A DNA stretch of 64,000 bases from Bradyrhizobium rifense (lineage in GTDB: Bacteria; Pseudomonadota; Alphaproteobacteria; Rhizobiales; Xanthobacteraceae). The position numbers and the translations under genes are program-made. The number at the start of each line of letters is the position of its first letter. The stretch's first letter is position 1. The stretch is taken from the NCBI RefSeq assembly GCF_008123425.1, contig NZ_VSSS01000032.1, positions 62,001 to 126,000 of the forward strand. Reading direction: 5' to 3'. Below, one piece after another: positions 50,653 to 59,652 of the stretch. A model generated the notes under the pieces. The model saw only the letters and a program-made list of their open reading frames with translations, had not been told where the DNA came from and did no database searches.

Positions 50653-50721
50653 ATGCGAATGCATGCAGATAGTCCAAATCCTGGGGATCGTGCTCCGCTC
50701 GCAGAGGGGAGGCGCCCGTGA
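50653..50721 (+). CDS. possible 22-residue leader peptide coupled to madL
   Basis: ATG 50653 follows CAGGAGGG, an excellent ribosome site, and runs MRMHADSPNPGDRAPLAEGRRP to a TGA at 50719-50721. That stop overlaps the GTG start of madL (GTGA), so translation would be coupled. It may be a leader that sets madLM expression. It has no homologue known to me, and the short length makes it uncertain. Confidence 0.4.
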   Translation: MRMHADSPNPGDRAPLAEGRRP

Positions 50722-51152
50722 CCATTTCCGGCGTAGCGCTCCTCGCGATCTGCACGCTGCTGGGGAGCCTGCTTGGCGACCTGCTCGGCGTCGCCCTCGG
50801 TGTGAAGGCCAATGTCGGCGGCGTCGGCATTGCGATGATGTTCCTGATCGCGGCCCGGCTCTGGCTGGTACGGTGGGGCCTGCTCAGCCGCGGGCTCAAT
50901 ACCGGCGTCGAGTTCTGGGGCAGCTTCTACATTCCGATCGTGGTCGCCATGGCCGCGCAGCAGAACGTCGTCGCCGCGGCAAAAGGCGGTCCGATCGTCG
51001 TCATTGCGGGCGCCGGCGCGGTCGCGGTGTGTTTCGCGATGGTGGCTTTGATCGGCCGGTTCAGTGGCCCCGTCGAGACCATGGACGAGATCGAGGCCCG
51101 AGAGGCGCTCGAGGCGAGCGTGCCGCACTTCAAGTCCGGGAGGGTCGGGTGA
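50718..51152 (+). CDS. madL: malonate transporter subunit MadL
   Basis: 144 residues from GTG 50718 with GGGGAGG upstream. Four membrane segments (VALLAICTLLGSLLGDLLGVALG, VGIAMMFLIAARLWLV, IPIVVAMAAQQNVVAAA, IVVIAGAGAVAVCFAMVALIG) match MadL. With MadM it imports malonate by cation symport. Overlaps madM by 4 bp. Confidence 0.88.
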   Translation: MTISGVALLAICTLLGSLLGDLLGVALGVKANVGGVGIAMMFLIAARLWLVRWGLLSRGLNTGVEFWGSFYIPIVVAMAAQQNVVAAAKGGPIVVIAGAGAVAVCFAMVALIGRFSGPVETMDEIEAREALEASVPHFKSGRVG

Positions 51153-51913
51153 CCATGATATCTCACATTCTCGCTGCAAATTCGCTGATCACCGCCTTCG
51201 CCGCCGTCGGGATCCTGATGTGGATTTCCGGTGCGATCTCGAAATACCTCACCTTCGGACGCATCCACGGCTCGGCGATCGCGATCATGCTGGGTCTGGT
51301 GCTGGCCTTTTTCGGCGGCATCGCCACCGGCGGTGAAAAGGGCGTCGCCGATCTGCCGGCGCTGACCGGGATCGGCCTGATGGGAGGCGCGATGCTGCGG
51401 GACTTCGCCATCGTGGCCACGGCTTTCGAGGTCGATGTCGTCCATGCGCGCAAGGCCGGACTGATCGGTGCGGTCGCGCTGGGATTGGGGACGGTGGTCC
51501 CGTTCATTCTCGGCGTGTTCGTTGCCGCGGCGTTTGGCTACACTGATGCCGAATCATTGACGACGATCGGTGCCGGCGCGGTCACCTACATCGTGGGGCC
51601 GGTCACGGGAGCGGCAATCGGTGCATCCTCACCGGTCATTGCGCTCTCGATCGCGACCGGTGTGTTCAAGGCGGTGATCGTGATGATCGGCACGCCGTTC
51701 GTGGCGAAAATGATCGGCCTCGATAATCCGCGCAGCGCCATGGTGTTCGGTGGATTGATGGGGACAGTCAGCGGTGTTTCCGGAGGGCTTGCTGCGACCG
51801 ACCGGCGGCTGGTGCCTTACGGGGCGTTGACTGCGACATTCCATACGGGATTAGGATGCCTGGTCGCACCATCCATCCTTTACTTCGCAGTGCGTGCGAT
51901 CACAGGAGGCTAA
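51149..51913 (+). CDS. madM: malonate transporter subunit MadM
   Basis: 254 residues from GTG 51149 or 252 from ATG 51155; GGAGGG serves either. Membrane protein with eight or so segments (ISHILAANSLITAFAAVGILMWISGAISKYLTFGRIHGSAIAIMLGLVLAFFGGIATGG). Characteristic of MadM. Abuts the GntR gene, so one transcript is likely. Confidence 0.88.
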   Translation: MTMISHILAANSLITAFAAVGILMWISGAISKYLTFGRIHGSAIAIMLGLVLAFFGGIATGGEKGVADLPALTGIGLMGGAMLRDFAIVATAFEVDVVHARKAGLIGAVALGLGTVVPFILGVFVAAAFGYTDAESLTTIGAGAVTYIVGPVTGAAIGASSPVIALSIATGVFKAVIVMIGTPFVAKMIGLDNPRSAMVFGGLMGTVSGVSGGLAATDRRLVPYGALTATFHTGLGCLVAPSILYFAVRAITGG

Positions 51914-52636
51914 ATGGCGGGTTTGCTCAAGGTCGCAACTGATGCGGAAGATGATGGGGGACTGCTGTCCGATCGCATCCGCAACGCGCTGACCGACGAG
52001 ATCGCCTCAGGCGCGCGCGTCGCCGGTTCCGCCCTGGAAGAGCAGCAGCTGGCCGATCTTTTCGGCGCTTCCCGCACGCCGGTGCGGGAGGCGCTTCGCC
52101 AGCTCGTGGTCAGCGGCCTCGTCGAGGTTCGTGGCCGCCGTGGCCTCGTCGTTGCGCGGATGACGCCGGAGCGGATCATGGACATGTTCGAGACCAGCGC
52201 CGAGGTCGAGGCGATGTGCGTCCGGCTCGCGACCTATCGGATGACCCCGCTCGAGCGCAGCCATCTCATCGAACTGCATGACGCTTCGCTGAAGATGGTC
52301 GAGGCCAATGACGTCGATGCCTATGATGCCTTCAACCGCCAGTTCCACGAAGGCATCTACAGCGCGACGCACAACTCGTTCATGGCCGAGCAGGCGCAGG
52401 ATGTTCGCTCGCGGCTGAGCGCCTTCCGCCGCACCCAGTTGCGGCAGGGCGACCGCATTCGCAAATCCCGCGACGAGCATGATGCCATCATGCAGGCAAT
52501 TGCCGAAGGGGATGGCGATACGGCCGCCCGCAGAATGCGTGCACACATGTTGAATGCCGCTGCGGCGCTCAGGCGCTACATCGATGATCGCGTCGGGGGA
52601 CCGACCGACGGACCTGCGTCTGACAACGCCCGATAG
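51914..52636 (+). CDS. GntR family regulator, FCD/FadR type (MdcY-like)
   Basis: 240 residues. N-terminal winged helix (LSDRIRNALTDEIASGARVAGSALEEQQLADLFGASRTPVREALRQLVVSGLVEVRGRRGLVVA) and an FCD effector domain with metal-type His residues (FNRQFHEGIYSATHNSF, DEHDAIMQAIAEGD). It begins on the base after the madM stop. Likely repressor of mdc and mad promoters through the palindromes at about 50560-50640. Confidence 0.88.
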   Translation: MAGLLKVATDAEDDGGLLSDRIRNALTDEIASGARVAGSALEEQQLADLFGASRTPVREALRQLVVSGLVEVRGRRGLVVARMTPERIMDMFETSAEVEAMCVRLATYRMTPLERSHLIELHDASLKMVEANDVDAYDAFNRQFHEGIYSATHNSFMAEQAQDVRSRLSAFRRTQLRQGDRIRKSRDEHDAIMQAIAEGDGDTAARRMRAHMLNAAAALRRYIDDRVGGPTDGPASDNAR

Positions 52637-52720
52637 CTCTGATTGGGTGGATCAGACGATGTGCCTTGCGGCATGCTGAAGTTCGAAAACAATTCGGAAG
52701 TAGCGGGCGCATTGTCGGCG

Positions 52721-54127
52721 TCACGCATCTTGCGGCGCGGCTGCGACGGCGGTCCGTCGGCGTGCCGGCAGGAAAAGCCCCGCAATCGCGCCGGCCAGCG
52801 ACAGCGTTGCGGCAAGGCTCATCGCCGCGGCAAATCCGCTGTCGAAATGCGCGGCCGAGTAGGCCCCGCCGTGGCCTGAGAAGGTCGCCACCAGCGCGGC
52901 GATGCCGAACATGCCGCCGAGGAAGCGTCCCATGTTGAAGATGCCGGACGCCTTGCCCATTTCGGCCACCGCGACCGAGCTCAGGATGGCGTTCTGTGCT
53001 GCCGGCATCGCCATCGAGACGCCGACGCCGACCAGCACCAGCGGCGCGACCAGAGCGGAGTAGGCGACAGCGGGGCTCACGATCTCGGCGATCCAGCCGA
53101 GGCCGATCGCCTGCATCAGCAATCCCGTCACCACCAGCGGCCGCTCGCCGAACCTGTTGACGACTGAGCCTGCGATCGGGGCGGTGACGAACAGCGTCGC
53201 TGTCCAGGGGAGCAGGCGAAGTCCGGCGCCGAAGGCGTCGTAGCCCAGCGTGGTCTGCAGGAACTGCGGCAGCAGGAACAACACGCCATACATCGCGGCG
53301 TAGAACAGCACGCTTGCGGACATGCCGGAGGCAAGCGCGCGCGATGCAAACAGCCGCATCGGCACCATCGGCGCGGCCGCGCGCAATTCCCAGAGCACGA
53401 AGCCGGCGGTGAACACCAGGCCCGACATCAGCGTGGCCATGACCTCGGCGCTCGCCCACCCCACGGCGTTGCCGCGCAACAGGCTCCAGACCAGCGCAAG
53501 CGCCGCAAGCGCCACGAGCGATAGCCCAGGGATGTCCAATGCGGCAGCAGGTCCGAAGCTTTCGCGCAACCGTGCCAGCACCAGGGCGATCGCGATCAGG
53601 CCGATCGGCAGGTTGATCCAGAACACAAAGCGCCAGCCGAAATGTTCGGTGATGAAGCCGCCGATGGCGGGGCCGATGATCAGCGCGAAGCCGGTGATGC
53701 TGCTGAAAATGCCGAGCGCGCGGGCGCGCTCCTCGCGGCCGAACGTGCCGCTCAGGATCGCCATCGCCAGCGGCATCACCAGCGCGGCGCCGGCGCCCTG
53801 GAGCGCGCGGGCGGCGATCAGCGCGGTGGCATTGCCTGCGAGCGCACAGGCCGCCGATGCAACCACGAACAGGGCGATCCCGGCGGCGAACATGCGGCGG
53901 CGACCGAAGCGGTCGCCGAGCGCGGCGCCGGTCAGGAGCAGCACCGCGAAGGTCAGGTTGAAGGCGTTGACGGTCCATTGCAGCGTCTCGACCGGGCTGC
54001 CGAATTCGGCGCGGATGGCCGCGAATGCCGTCGTGATGATCATGGCGTCCAGCGCCATCATGAAGGATGCCAGCGCGGTGACGCCGAGCACCCAGTTCTG
54101 CGCGGCGCGGTTGGTCGGGGTCTGCAT
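52721..54127 (-). CDS. MFS transporter, DHA2 (EmrB/QacA) type
   Basis: 468 residues from ATG 54127 (MQTPTNRAAQNWVLGVTALASFMMALDAMIITTAFAAIRAEFG). FDs of the DHA2 group are visible: LDAMIITTAFAAI in TM1, LTGAALGDRFGRRRMF motif A and the motif C region GSSITGFALIIGPAIGGFI-like (SITGFALIIGPAIGGFITEHFGWRFVFWINLP). About 14 membrane helices. Expected to export a drug or metabolite; substrate unknown. It is divergent from the small gene at 54391. Confidence 0.88.
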   Translation of the reverse strand: MQTPTNRAAQNWVLGVTALASFMMALDAMIITTAFAAIRAEFGSPVETLQWTVNAFNLTFAVLLLTGAALGDRFGRRRMFAAGIALFVVASAACALAGNATALIAARALQGAGAALVMPLAMAILSGTFGREERARALGIFSSITGFALIIGPAIGGFITEHFGWRFVFWINLPIGLIAIALVLARLRESFGPAAALDIPGLSLVALAALALVWSLLRGNAVGWASAEVMATLMSGLVFTAGFVLWELRAAAPMVPMRLFASRALASGMSASVLFYAAMYGVLFLLPQFLQTTLGYDAFGAGLRLLPWTATLFVTAPIAGSVVNRFGERPLVVTGLLMQAIGLGWIAEIVSPAVAYSALVAPLVLVGVGVSMAMPAAQNAILSSVAVAEMGKASGIFNMGRFLGGMFGIAALVATFSGHGGAYSAAHFDSGFAAAMSLAATLSLAGAIAGLFLPARRRTAVAAAPQDA

Positions 54128-54390
54128 CGCCCTGTCTCCGTGTGTCGCGGCCGCCCTGTCGCGGCGCGTTCTACGGGTGAGACGAGGCCGGAGCGGCAAA
54201 GGATGCGCCCGAAAATAATTTGTTCCGGGCCGCATCCTTCGCCGGCCGGCGAACGTCCTTGGGTGATGCGGCCGTTTGCGCGACCTTGATCCGGACAAGC
54301 GGGGCACCGGTTTTCCGGCCAAGGTCGTGCTAAAATGGAAAGATGGCGCGCGATGTGCGAGCCAGGTCGCGACATGAGCAGGAGCGCGCG

Positions 54391-54699
54391 ATGAGAAGGA
54401 CGTTGATCAGGTACAAGACCAGGCCGGAGCTGGCCGACCGGAATGCCGAGCTGGTTTCGGCCGTATTTGCCGAATTGAAGGCGGCCGGGCCCGACGGCGT
54501 GCGCTATCTGACGCTGCGGCTGGAGGACGACACCTTCATCCATCTCGTCGAGGCCGCGGCCGAGGACGGCTCGAGCCCGATCCCGAAACTCAAGGCGTTT
54601 CAGGCGTTCCAGGACGGCATCCGGGACCGCTGCGCGGAGCCGCCGCTGGTTCGTGAAGTGAGGATCGTCGGCAACTATCGTATGCTGGACGAGTCCTGA
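54391..54699 (+). CDS. hypothetical protein, dimeric alpha/beta-barrel-like
   Basis: 102 residues from ATG 54391 (GGAG nearby). MRRTLIRYKTRPELADRNAELVSAVFAELKAAGPDGVRYLTLRLEDDTFIHLVEAAAEDG resembles the antibiotic-monooxygenase-like ABM fold seen in small regulatory enzymes. It precedes the sigma factor gene by 20 bp and likely shares its transcript. Confidence 0.65.
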   Translation: MRRTLIRYKTRPELADRNAELVSAVFAELKAAGPDGVRYLTLRLEDDTFIHLVEAAAEDGSSPIPKLKAFQAFQDGIRDRCAEPPLVREVRIVGNYRMLDES

Positions 54700-54719
54700 A
54701 CAGCCGAGGCGGAGAAGCA

Positions 54720-55610
54720 ATGGCGCCAGACCCGCTGGCCACCGTCGATATCGAGGCCCTGCTGGCGCGGCTGCGACCGAAACTGCATCGCTACTGCGCC
54801 CGCATGGTCGGCTCGGCCATCGACGGTGAGGATGTGCTGCAGGATGCGCTGATCAAGGCGATGGAAGCGCTGCAATCGGCCGCGCCCATCGTCAATCCCG
54901 AGGGCTGGCTGTTCCGCATCGCGCACAACACCGCGCTGGATTTCCTGCGCCGCCGCAACCGGCAGGAGGCGCTGCATTCGGCTGAGGAGGTGGAGATGAT
55001 TGCCGACCAGCTCGATGATGTCGAAAGCCGCCAGATCGCCGCGACCAGCCTGCGCACCTTCATGCGGCTGCCGGTGACGCAGCGGTCCAGCGTGATCCTG
55101 ATGGACGTGCTCGGCTGCTCGCTGGCCGAGGTCTGCGACATCATGGATTTCAGCCTGCCTGCGGTGAAGGCCGCGCTGCATCGCGGGCGCGCGCAGCTGC
55201 GTGAGTTCGCCGGAGAGCCCGACGATGTGCCGCAGCCGGGCCTGTCGGACGCCGATCGCACGCGGCTCAACGCCTATGTCGGCCATTTCAATGCCCGCGA
55301 CTTCGACGCGATCCGCGCCATGATCGCCGACGACGTCAGGCTCGAGCTCGTCAACCGCACCAGGCTGAAAGGCAGGGCCGAGGTGTCGACCTACTTCGGC
55401 AATTATTCGAAGATCAGCGACTGGCACCTGGTGACGGGGCAGGTCGAGGGACGTCCCGCGATCCTGGTGTTCGATCCGAATGAGCCAAACGGGCGGGCGA
55501 AATATTTCATGCTGCTGAACTGGTCCGCCGACAAGCTCGCCACCATCAGGGATTTTCGTCACGCAGCCTACGTCATCGATGGTGCCGAGTGCGTGGTGGA
55601 TGGAGGGTGA
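54720..55610 (+). CDS. ECF-type sigma factor with C-terminal SnoaL-like domain
   Basis: 296 residues. Sigma-70 region 2 (LHRYCARMVGSAIDGEDVLQDALIKAMEAL...EGWLFRIAHNTALDFLRRRNR) and region 4 (LPVTQRSSVILMDVLGCSLAEVCDIMDFSLPAVKAALHRGRAQLRE) are clear. The remaining 110 residues (YVGHFNARDFDAIRAMIADDVRLELVNRTRLKGRAEVSTYFGNY) are SnoaL/NTF2-like, as in ECF41/ECF56-type sigma factors. No anti-sigma gene is adjacent, so the C-terminal domain may control activity. Confidence 0.85.
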   Translation: MAPDPLATVDIEALLARLRPKLHRYCARMVGSAIDGEDVLQDALIKAMEALQSAAPIVNPEGWLFRIAHNTALDFLRRRNRQEALHSAEEVEMIADQLDDVESRQIAATSLRTFMRLPVTQRSSVILMDVLGCSLAEVCDIMDFSLPAVKAALHRGRAQLREFAGEPDDVPQPGLSDADRTRLNAYVGHFNARDFDAIRAMIADDVRLELVNRTRLKGRAEVSTYFGNYSKISDWHLVTGQVEGRPAILVFDPNEPNGRAKYFMLLNWSADKLATIRDFRHAAYVIDGAECVVDGG

Positions 55611-55643
55611 GTGGGCCTTCCATCAGAGTTCATCAGCTCGACA

Positions 55644-55772
55644 TCACCGCACTCCCGTGCCCTTGCAGCGCTGGCACTTCACCACCTTGTCGCCCTTCTT
55701 GAGCAAACCTTTGCCCTCACAATTCTTGCATTTCTGCTTCTTCTTGATGTTCGGGCCTTTTTCACTCACCAT
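55644..55772 (-). CDS. small zinc-finger-like protein, 42 residues
   Basis: ATG 55772 with AGGAGA nine bases upstream. The sequence MVSEKGPNIKKKQKCKNCEG KGLLKKGDKVVKCQRCKGTGVR has two CxxC motifs of the DnaJ-like CxxCxGxG kind, so it likely folds on one zinc. Too short for usual gene finders. The function is not known; its basic N-terminus may bind nucleic acid. Confidence 0.7.
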   Translation of the reverse strand: MVSEKGPNIKKKQKCKNCEGKGLLKKGDKVVKCQRCKGTGVR

Positions 55773-55868
55773 GAAATTCTCCTGCCGCGAGAGGGCGGTC
55801 AACTGGGGCTTTGTATGGATTGGGTTCGCTCAGCGGAACAACCGAGCGGCGTGGGGTAAGCCCTACAC

Positions 55869-56330
55869 CTAAGCCGGCTTCGGCACCACCAACACCGGCA
55901 CGCTCCCGTCCACCAGCACCTCGGACGTCTGGCTGCCCAAAAACAGCTTCCTGAGGCCGCGGCGCCCGTGAGAGGCCATGACGATCAAGTCGCATCCTCT
56001 CGACTTTGCCGTTTCGATGATCGCAGTGGCCGGGTGCGCATTCGGAACATGCAGGAATTCTGCGGGCGTGCCGATCTGCTCCGACATCGCGCGCGCTTCG
56101 TCAAGCACCTTGCCCGCACGGGCCTTGCAGGCGGCGTCAAAGCTGTCGACCTCCTCCTGCGTCGGAATCCATCCCGAGGTGTGTCCGCCCCCATAGTCGA
56201 CCGGCAGCGCTTCCGTCACGGTGATGATGGTCAGCCTGGCGTTCAGGGCCTTCGCCAAGCCAATGCCATGCTCAACGCCTTTTCGTGCGACGTCCGATCC
56301 ATCCGTGCTCAAGAGAATGTTGGTGTACAT
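55869..56330 (-). CDS. universal stress protein, UspA family
   Basis: 153 residues from the internal ATG (MYTNILLSTDGSDVARKGVE); the frame extends to 56495 without homology. ATP-binding motif in MASHGRRGLRKLFLGSQTSEVLV and ending VDGSVPVLVVPKPA. Related proteins bind ATP and act in stress endurance. No partner gene. Confidence 0.88.
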   Translation of the reverse strand: MYTNILLSTDGSDVARKGVEHGIGLAKALNARLTIITVTEALPVDYGGGHTSGWIPTQEEVDSFDAACKARAGKVLDEARAMSEQIGTPAEFLHVPNAHPATAIIETAKSRGCDLIVMASHGRRGLRKLFLGSQTSEVLVDGSVPVLVVPKPA

Positions 56331-56581
56331 CCGGCGGCTCCTTTGCTCGTCGAACAAAGTGATGCCTGGGGAGTATGGGCTGATACGCACCGTGGGTCCA
56401 TGCGCATGTGCTGGCCTCGATCGCACTGTCGCAGCCTCGAAAGACTGGCCTCGTGCGAATTGAACATGTTCTCGGCGAATTAAACTTTTCTTCATGTGGT
56501 AACAGGCCGCGTGGCAGGCGCGTCTAATTTAGTGGATCGGATCTCTCGCTTCGCGAGGGATCACCCCAACCGAAAGGATCC

Positions 56582-56851
56582 ATGATGACTACATTCAGGA
56601 AATCTATCGGGCCAGTCCTGTCCAGGGCCTTGTTGGCCGGACTGGTCGTCACCGCAATCTTTACGACGCCGCTGCAGGCGCACGAGAGCCGCGCCGGCGA
56701 TCGACAAGCCGAACAGAGCGTGGGGTCGACCATCCCTCGCATCGCGCGCGATCGGTCGATCGCGGCGCCAGCCCACCACGCGTTCGCGCCAGTGCCCTCG
56801 GATCAACCGGGTGGCGTTTGCGACCACGGCGATGACCCGATGATATGCTGA
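56582..56851 (+). CDS. small secreted hypothetical protein
   Basis: 89 residues with a Sec signal (FRKSIGPVLSRALLAGLVVTAIFTTPLQA, cleavage near residue 33). The mature part (HESRAGDRQAEQSVGSTIPR...HHAFAPVPSDQPGGVCDHGDDPMIC) ends with two cysteines. RBS AAAGGA upstream. No family recognised. Confidence 0.5.
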   Translation: MMTTFRKSIGPVLSRALLAGLVVTAIFTTPLQAHESRAGDRQAEQSVGSTIPRIARDRSIAAPAHHAFAPVPSDQPGGVCDHGDDPMIC

Positions 56852-56918
56852 AGCGGAGCTCGCTGGGGCGCGATGATAATCCTCACGCGCCCCGCGCGAA
56901 CGCAACTTCGTAAACGAC

Positions 56919-57665
56919 CTACAGGTCGACCAGACCGCCGTCGACGAACAGTTCGGCGCCGGTGGTGTAGGTCGCATCGGCAGCAAGGTAGAGGGCGGCT
57001 GCGGCCACTTCCGCGACCGTACCGGTGCGGCCAAGCGGGATGCGCGTCTTGGCGCCTTCGATGAAGCTGTCCTTCTGGGCGGGGGTGAGGCCACCCTTGT
57101 CGAGGATCGGGGTGATGATCGGACCCGGGCTGATGGTGTTGACGCGAATGCCGCGCGGCGTCAGCTCCTTGGCGATGGTGCGACCGAACGAACGCAGCGC
57201 CGCCTTGGTCGAGCCGTAGATGGTGCTGCCTCCCAGGCCGCCGTTCGCGCCCGCGACCGATGCGGTCAGAATGATCGCGCCGCCGTTTGGAATGACCGGA
57301 ATGGCATGCTTAATCAGGAAGAACGCGCCCTTCACATTGATGTTGAACTGGCTGTCGTAAAGCGCCTCGTCGACGTCCGCGATCGGCGCGAACTTGGCGA
57401 TGCCGGCGTTGACGAACAGGACGTCGATGCGGCCGTGCTTGGCTTTGACCTGATCGACCAGAGCCTTCGTGGCCGCCACGTTGCCGGCGTCCGAGAGCAG
57501 CACCTCGATCCCGGGCAGCGCCGCCTTGGCGGCGTCCACCGAGCGCTCGCTGGAGCCGGTGACGACGACCGTCGCGCCCTCGGATTGAAAGAGTTTTGCG
57601 GTCTCAGCGCCGATGCCGGTGGTGCCTCCGCTGATGAGTGCGATCTTGCCGTCGAGCTTGGCCAT
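56919..57665 (-). CDS. short-chain dehydrogenase/reductase
   Basis: 248 residues from ATG 57665 (MAKLDGKIALISGGTTGIGAETAKLF). TGxxxGIG-type GGTTGIGAE, NAGIAKF, Ser/Tyr/Lys catalytic set with IYGSTKAAL, and ISPGPIITPI are classic SDR features. The N-terminal extension in the longer frame is rejected. It probably uses NAD(P) to oxidise an alcohol. No partner gene nearby. Confidence 0.9.
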   Translation of the reverse strand: MAKLDGKIALISGGTTGIGAETAKLFQSEGATVVVTGSSERSVDAAKAALPGIEVLLSDAGNVAATKALVDQVKAKHGRIDVLFVNAGIAKFAPIADVDEALYDSQFNINVKGAFFLIKHAIPVIPNGGAIILTASVAGANGGLGGSTIYGSTKAALRSFGRTIAKELTPRGIRVNTISPGPIITPILDKGGLTPAQKDSFIEGAKTRIPLGRTGTVAEVAAAALYLAADATYTTGAELFVDGGLVDL

Positions 57666-58012
57666 GATGGGGGTCCTGGGTTGGGTGGTTGGTCTGGGCA
57701 GAGACATGGGGGCTTCTGTGACACGTGCAAGTGCCGGCACTAGTCCGCGCTTACTCCGCCGAGGTCGCGCTCGGCTGATGACCACGCCGTCTGCGACTGC
57801 GTCGATTGCCCGTGCGGCTAACCCGCGCGCGTCGCGAAACGGCAGAAATCCGTCGACTTTCGATCGCAGCAGGAACAGAGTGGCTTGCCATAGCTTGGAT
57901 GTTATGGCTCAGATGTGCGCAATCCGCCGTGTCGAAGCGAAGGATGGACTAGTTTTTGACGACACCGTGTGATCAGTAAACGGCAATCGGCGCACACGCC
58001 AAGCTCGGTTTC
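57666..58012. other. intergenic region before the glucosidase
   Basis: About 350 bp between divergent genes. No ORF with support, hairpin or known operator was recognised. Confidence 0.4.
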
Positions 58013-59629
58013 ATGGGCTCGGCTCGCATGACCGCGCTCTGGTGGCAGACATGCGTGATCTATCAGATCTACCCGCGCTCCTTTCAGGACAGCAACGACG
58101 ACGGGATCGGCGACCTCAAGGGGATCGCGCAGCGGCTCGACTATCTTGTCGGCCTTGGGGTCGAAGCGATCTGGATCTCGCCGATTTACCCGTCGCCGAT
58201 GGTCGATTTCGGCTATGACGTTGCCGATTATTGCGACATCGATCCATGCTTCGGCAATCTGGCGGATTTTGACGATTTGCTGATGCAGGCGCATCGGCGG
58301 GGGCTGAAGATCCTGCTCGACTTCGTGCCCAACCACACCTCCGACCAGCATCCATGGTTCGTCGAGAGCCGCGCTGCGAAGGACAATCAAAAAAGAGACT
58401 GGTACATCTGGCGCGATGCCGCCGCAGACGGCGGACCGCCCAACAACTGGATCAGCGATTTCGGCGGCTCGGCCTGGCAATGGGACGAGATCACCGGGCA
58501 ATATTACTACCACGCCTTTCTGAAGGAGCAGCCGGACCTCAACTGGCGTCATCCGGATGTGCAGGCGGCGATGTTCGATGTGATGCGGTTCTGGTTCGAC
58601 CGCGGCGTCGATGGCTTCCGGATCGATGTGCTGTGGCACATGCTGAAGGCGGCGGACTTCCCGGACAATCCACCCAACCCGGACTATCGGCTAGGCATGG
58701 GCGAAATGCACCGCCTGCTGCAACGCCATTCGACAGACCAGCCCGAGGTGCACGGCATCGCCGCCGCGATGCGCGACATCGCCGACAGCTACGGCGCCAG
58801 AGGACTGGGCGAGCGGGTTCTGATCGGCGAGATCTACCTGCCGGTCGACCGTCTGATGCACTATTACGGCCGGGAACGCCCGGGCGTGCATCTGCCCTTC
58901 AATTTCCAGCTCATCGACATGCCGTGGGACGCGCGCACGCTTGCTGCGGCAATTACCTTCTATGAGGCCGCACTTCCGGTCGCCGGCTGGCCAAACTGGG
59001 TGCTCGGCAACCACGACCGGCCGCGCGTTGCCACCCGGCTTGGTCAGGCTCAGGCTCGCGTCGCTTCCGTCTTGCTGCTGACGCTGCGCGGCACGCCCAC
59101 ACTCTATTACGGCGACGAGCTGGGTTTGAGCGATGTCATGATCGAACCCTCGCAAGTGAGGGACCCGCGCGAGTTGCGCGAGCCCGGCTTGGCGTTGGGC
59201 CGGGATCCCGTGCGCACGCCGATGCCGTGGGATGGCAGCGACAATGCGGGTTTCAGCGCGGCCAGGCCGTGGTTGCCGCTCCATGCCGACTGGCGGACGC
59301 GCAACGTGGCGCGGATGACGGAAGATCCTCGATCCATCCTGACACTTTATCGTCGCCTGCTTGCGCTCAGGCGCGATTGTCCGGCCTTGTCGATCGGCGA
59401 CTTCGCTTTGGTGAATATCGAAGACGAGATCCTGGTCTACGAGCGCCGGCACGAGTCGGAGCGGCTGGTCGTGGCGCTGAACCTCGGGGGACGGCCGCAT
59501 CGTCTGCAATTGCCGGATTGGGCGCGCGGGAGCCGGCTGCTCCTGTCCACGCACGAGGATACGGCGCTGGCCGAACACGGCGCTCTCCTGCTACGGTCGC
59601 ATGAAGCCGTCGTGCTCGCGGCTGGATAG
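58013..59629 (+). CDS. alpha-glucosidase, GH13 family
   Basis: 538 residues from ATG 58013, with ATG 58028 an alternative. Features: WWQTCVIYQIYPRSFQDSNDDGIGDLKG, DFVPNHTSDQHPWF, nucleophile Asp in GVDGFRIDVLWHM, acid Glu in VLIGEIYLP, and VLGNHDRPRVATRLG with the transition-state Asp. Typical oligo-1,6-glucosidase/alpha-glucosidase layout, cytoplasmic. It is followed 24 bp later by a glycosyltransferase; together they may turn over trehalose- or glycogen-like glucans. Confidence 0.92.
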   Translation: MGSARMTALWWQTCVIYQIYPRSFQDSNDDGIGDLKGIAQRLDYLVGLGVEAIWISPIYPSPMVDFGYDVADYCDIDPCFGNLADFDDLLMQAHRRGLKILLDFVPNHTSDQHPWFVESRAAKDNQKRDWYIWRDAAADGGPPNNWISDFGGSAWQWDEITGQYYYHAFLKEQPDLNWRHPDVQAAMFDVMRFWFDRGVDGFRIDVLWHMLKAADFPDNPPNPDYRLGMGEMHRLLQRHSTDQPEVHGIAAAMRDIADSYGARGLGERVLIGEIYLPVDRLMHYYGRERPGVHLPFNFQLIDMPWDARTLAAAITFYEAALPVAGWPNWVLGNHDRPRVATRLGQAQARVASVLLLTLRGTPTLYYGDELGLSDVMIEPSQVRDPRELREPGLALGRDPVRTPMPWDGSDNAGFSAARPWLPLHADWRTRNVARMTEDPRSILTLYRRLLALRRDCPALSIGDFALVNIEDEILVYERRHESERLVVALNLGGRPHRLQLPDWARGSRLLLSTHEDTALAEHGALLLRSHEAVVLAAG

Positions 59630-59652
59630 TACAAAGCAGAAGGAATCGTCGT

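Noticed and set aside
56331..56495. N-terminal extension of the universal stress protein
   Set aside because: Non-homologous leader; the family start MYTNILLSTDGSD lies inside.
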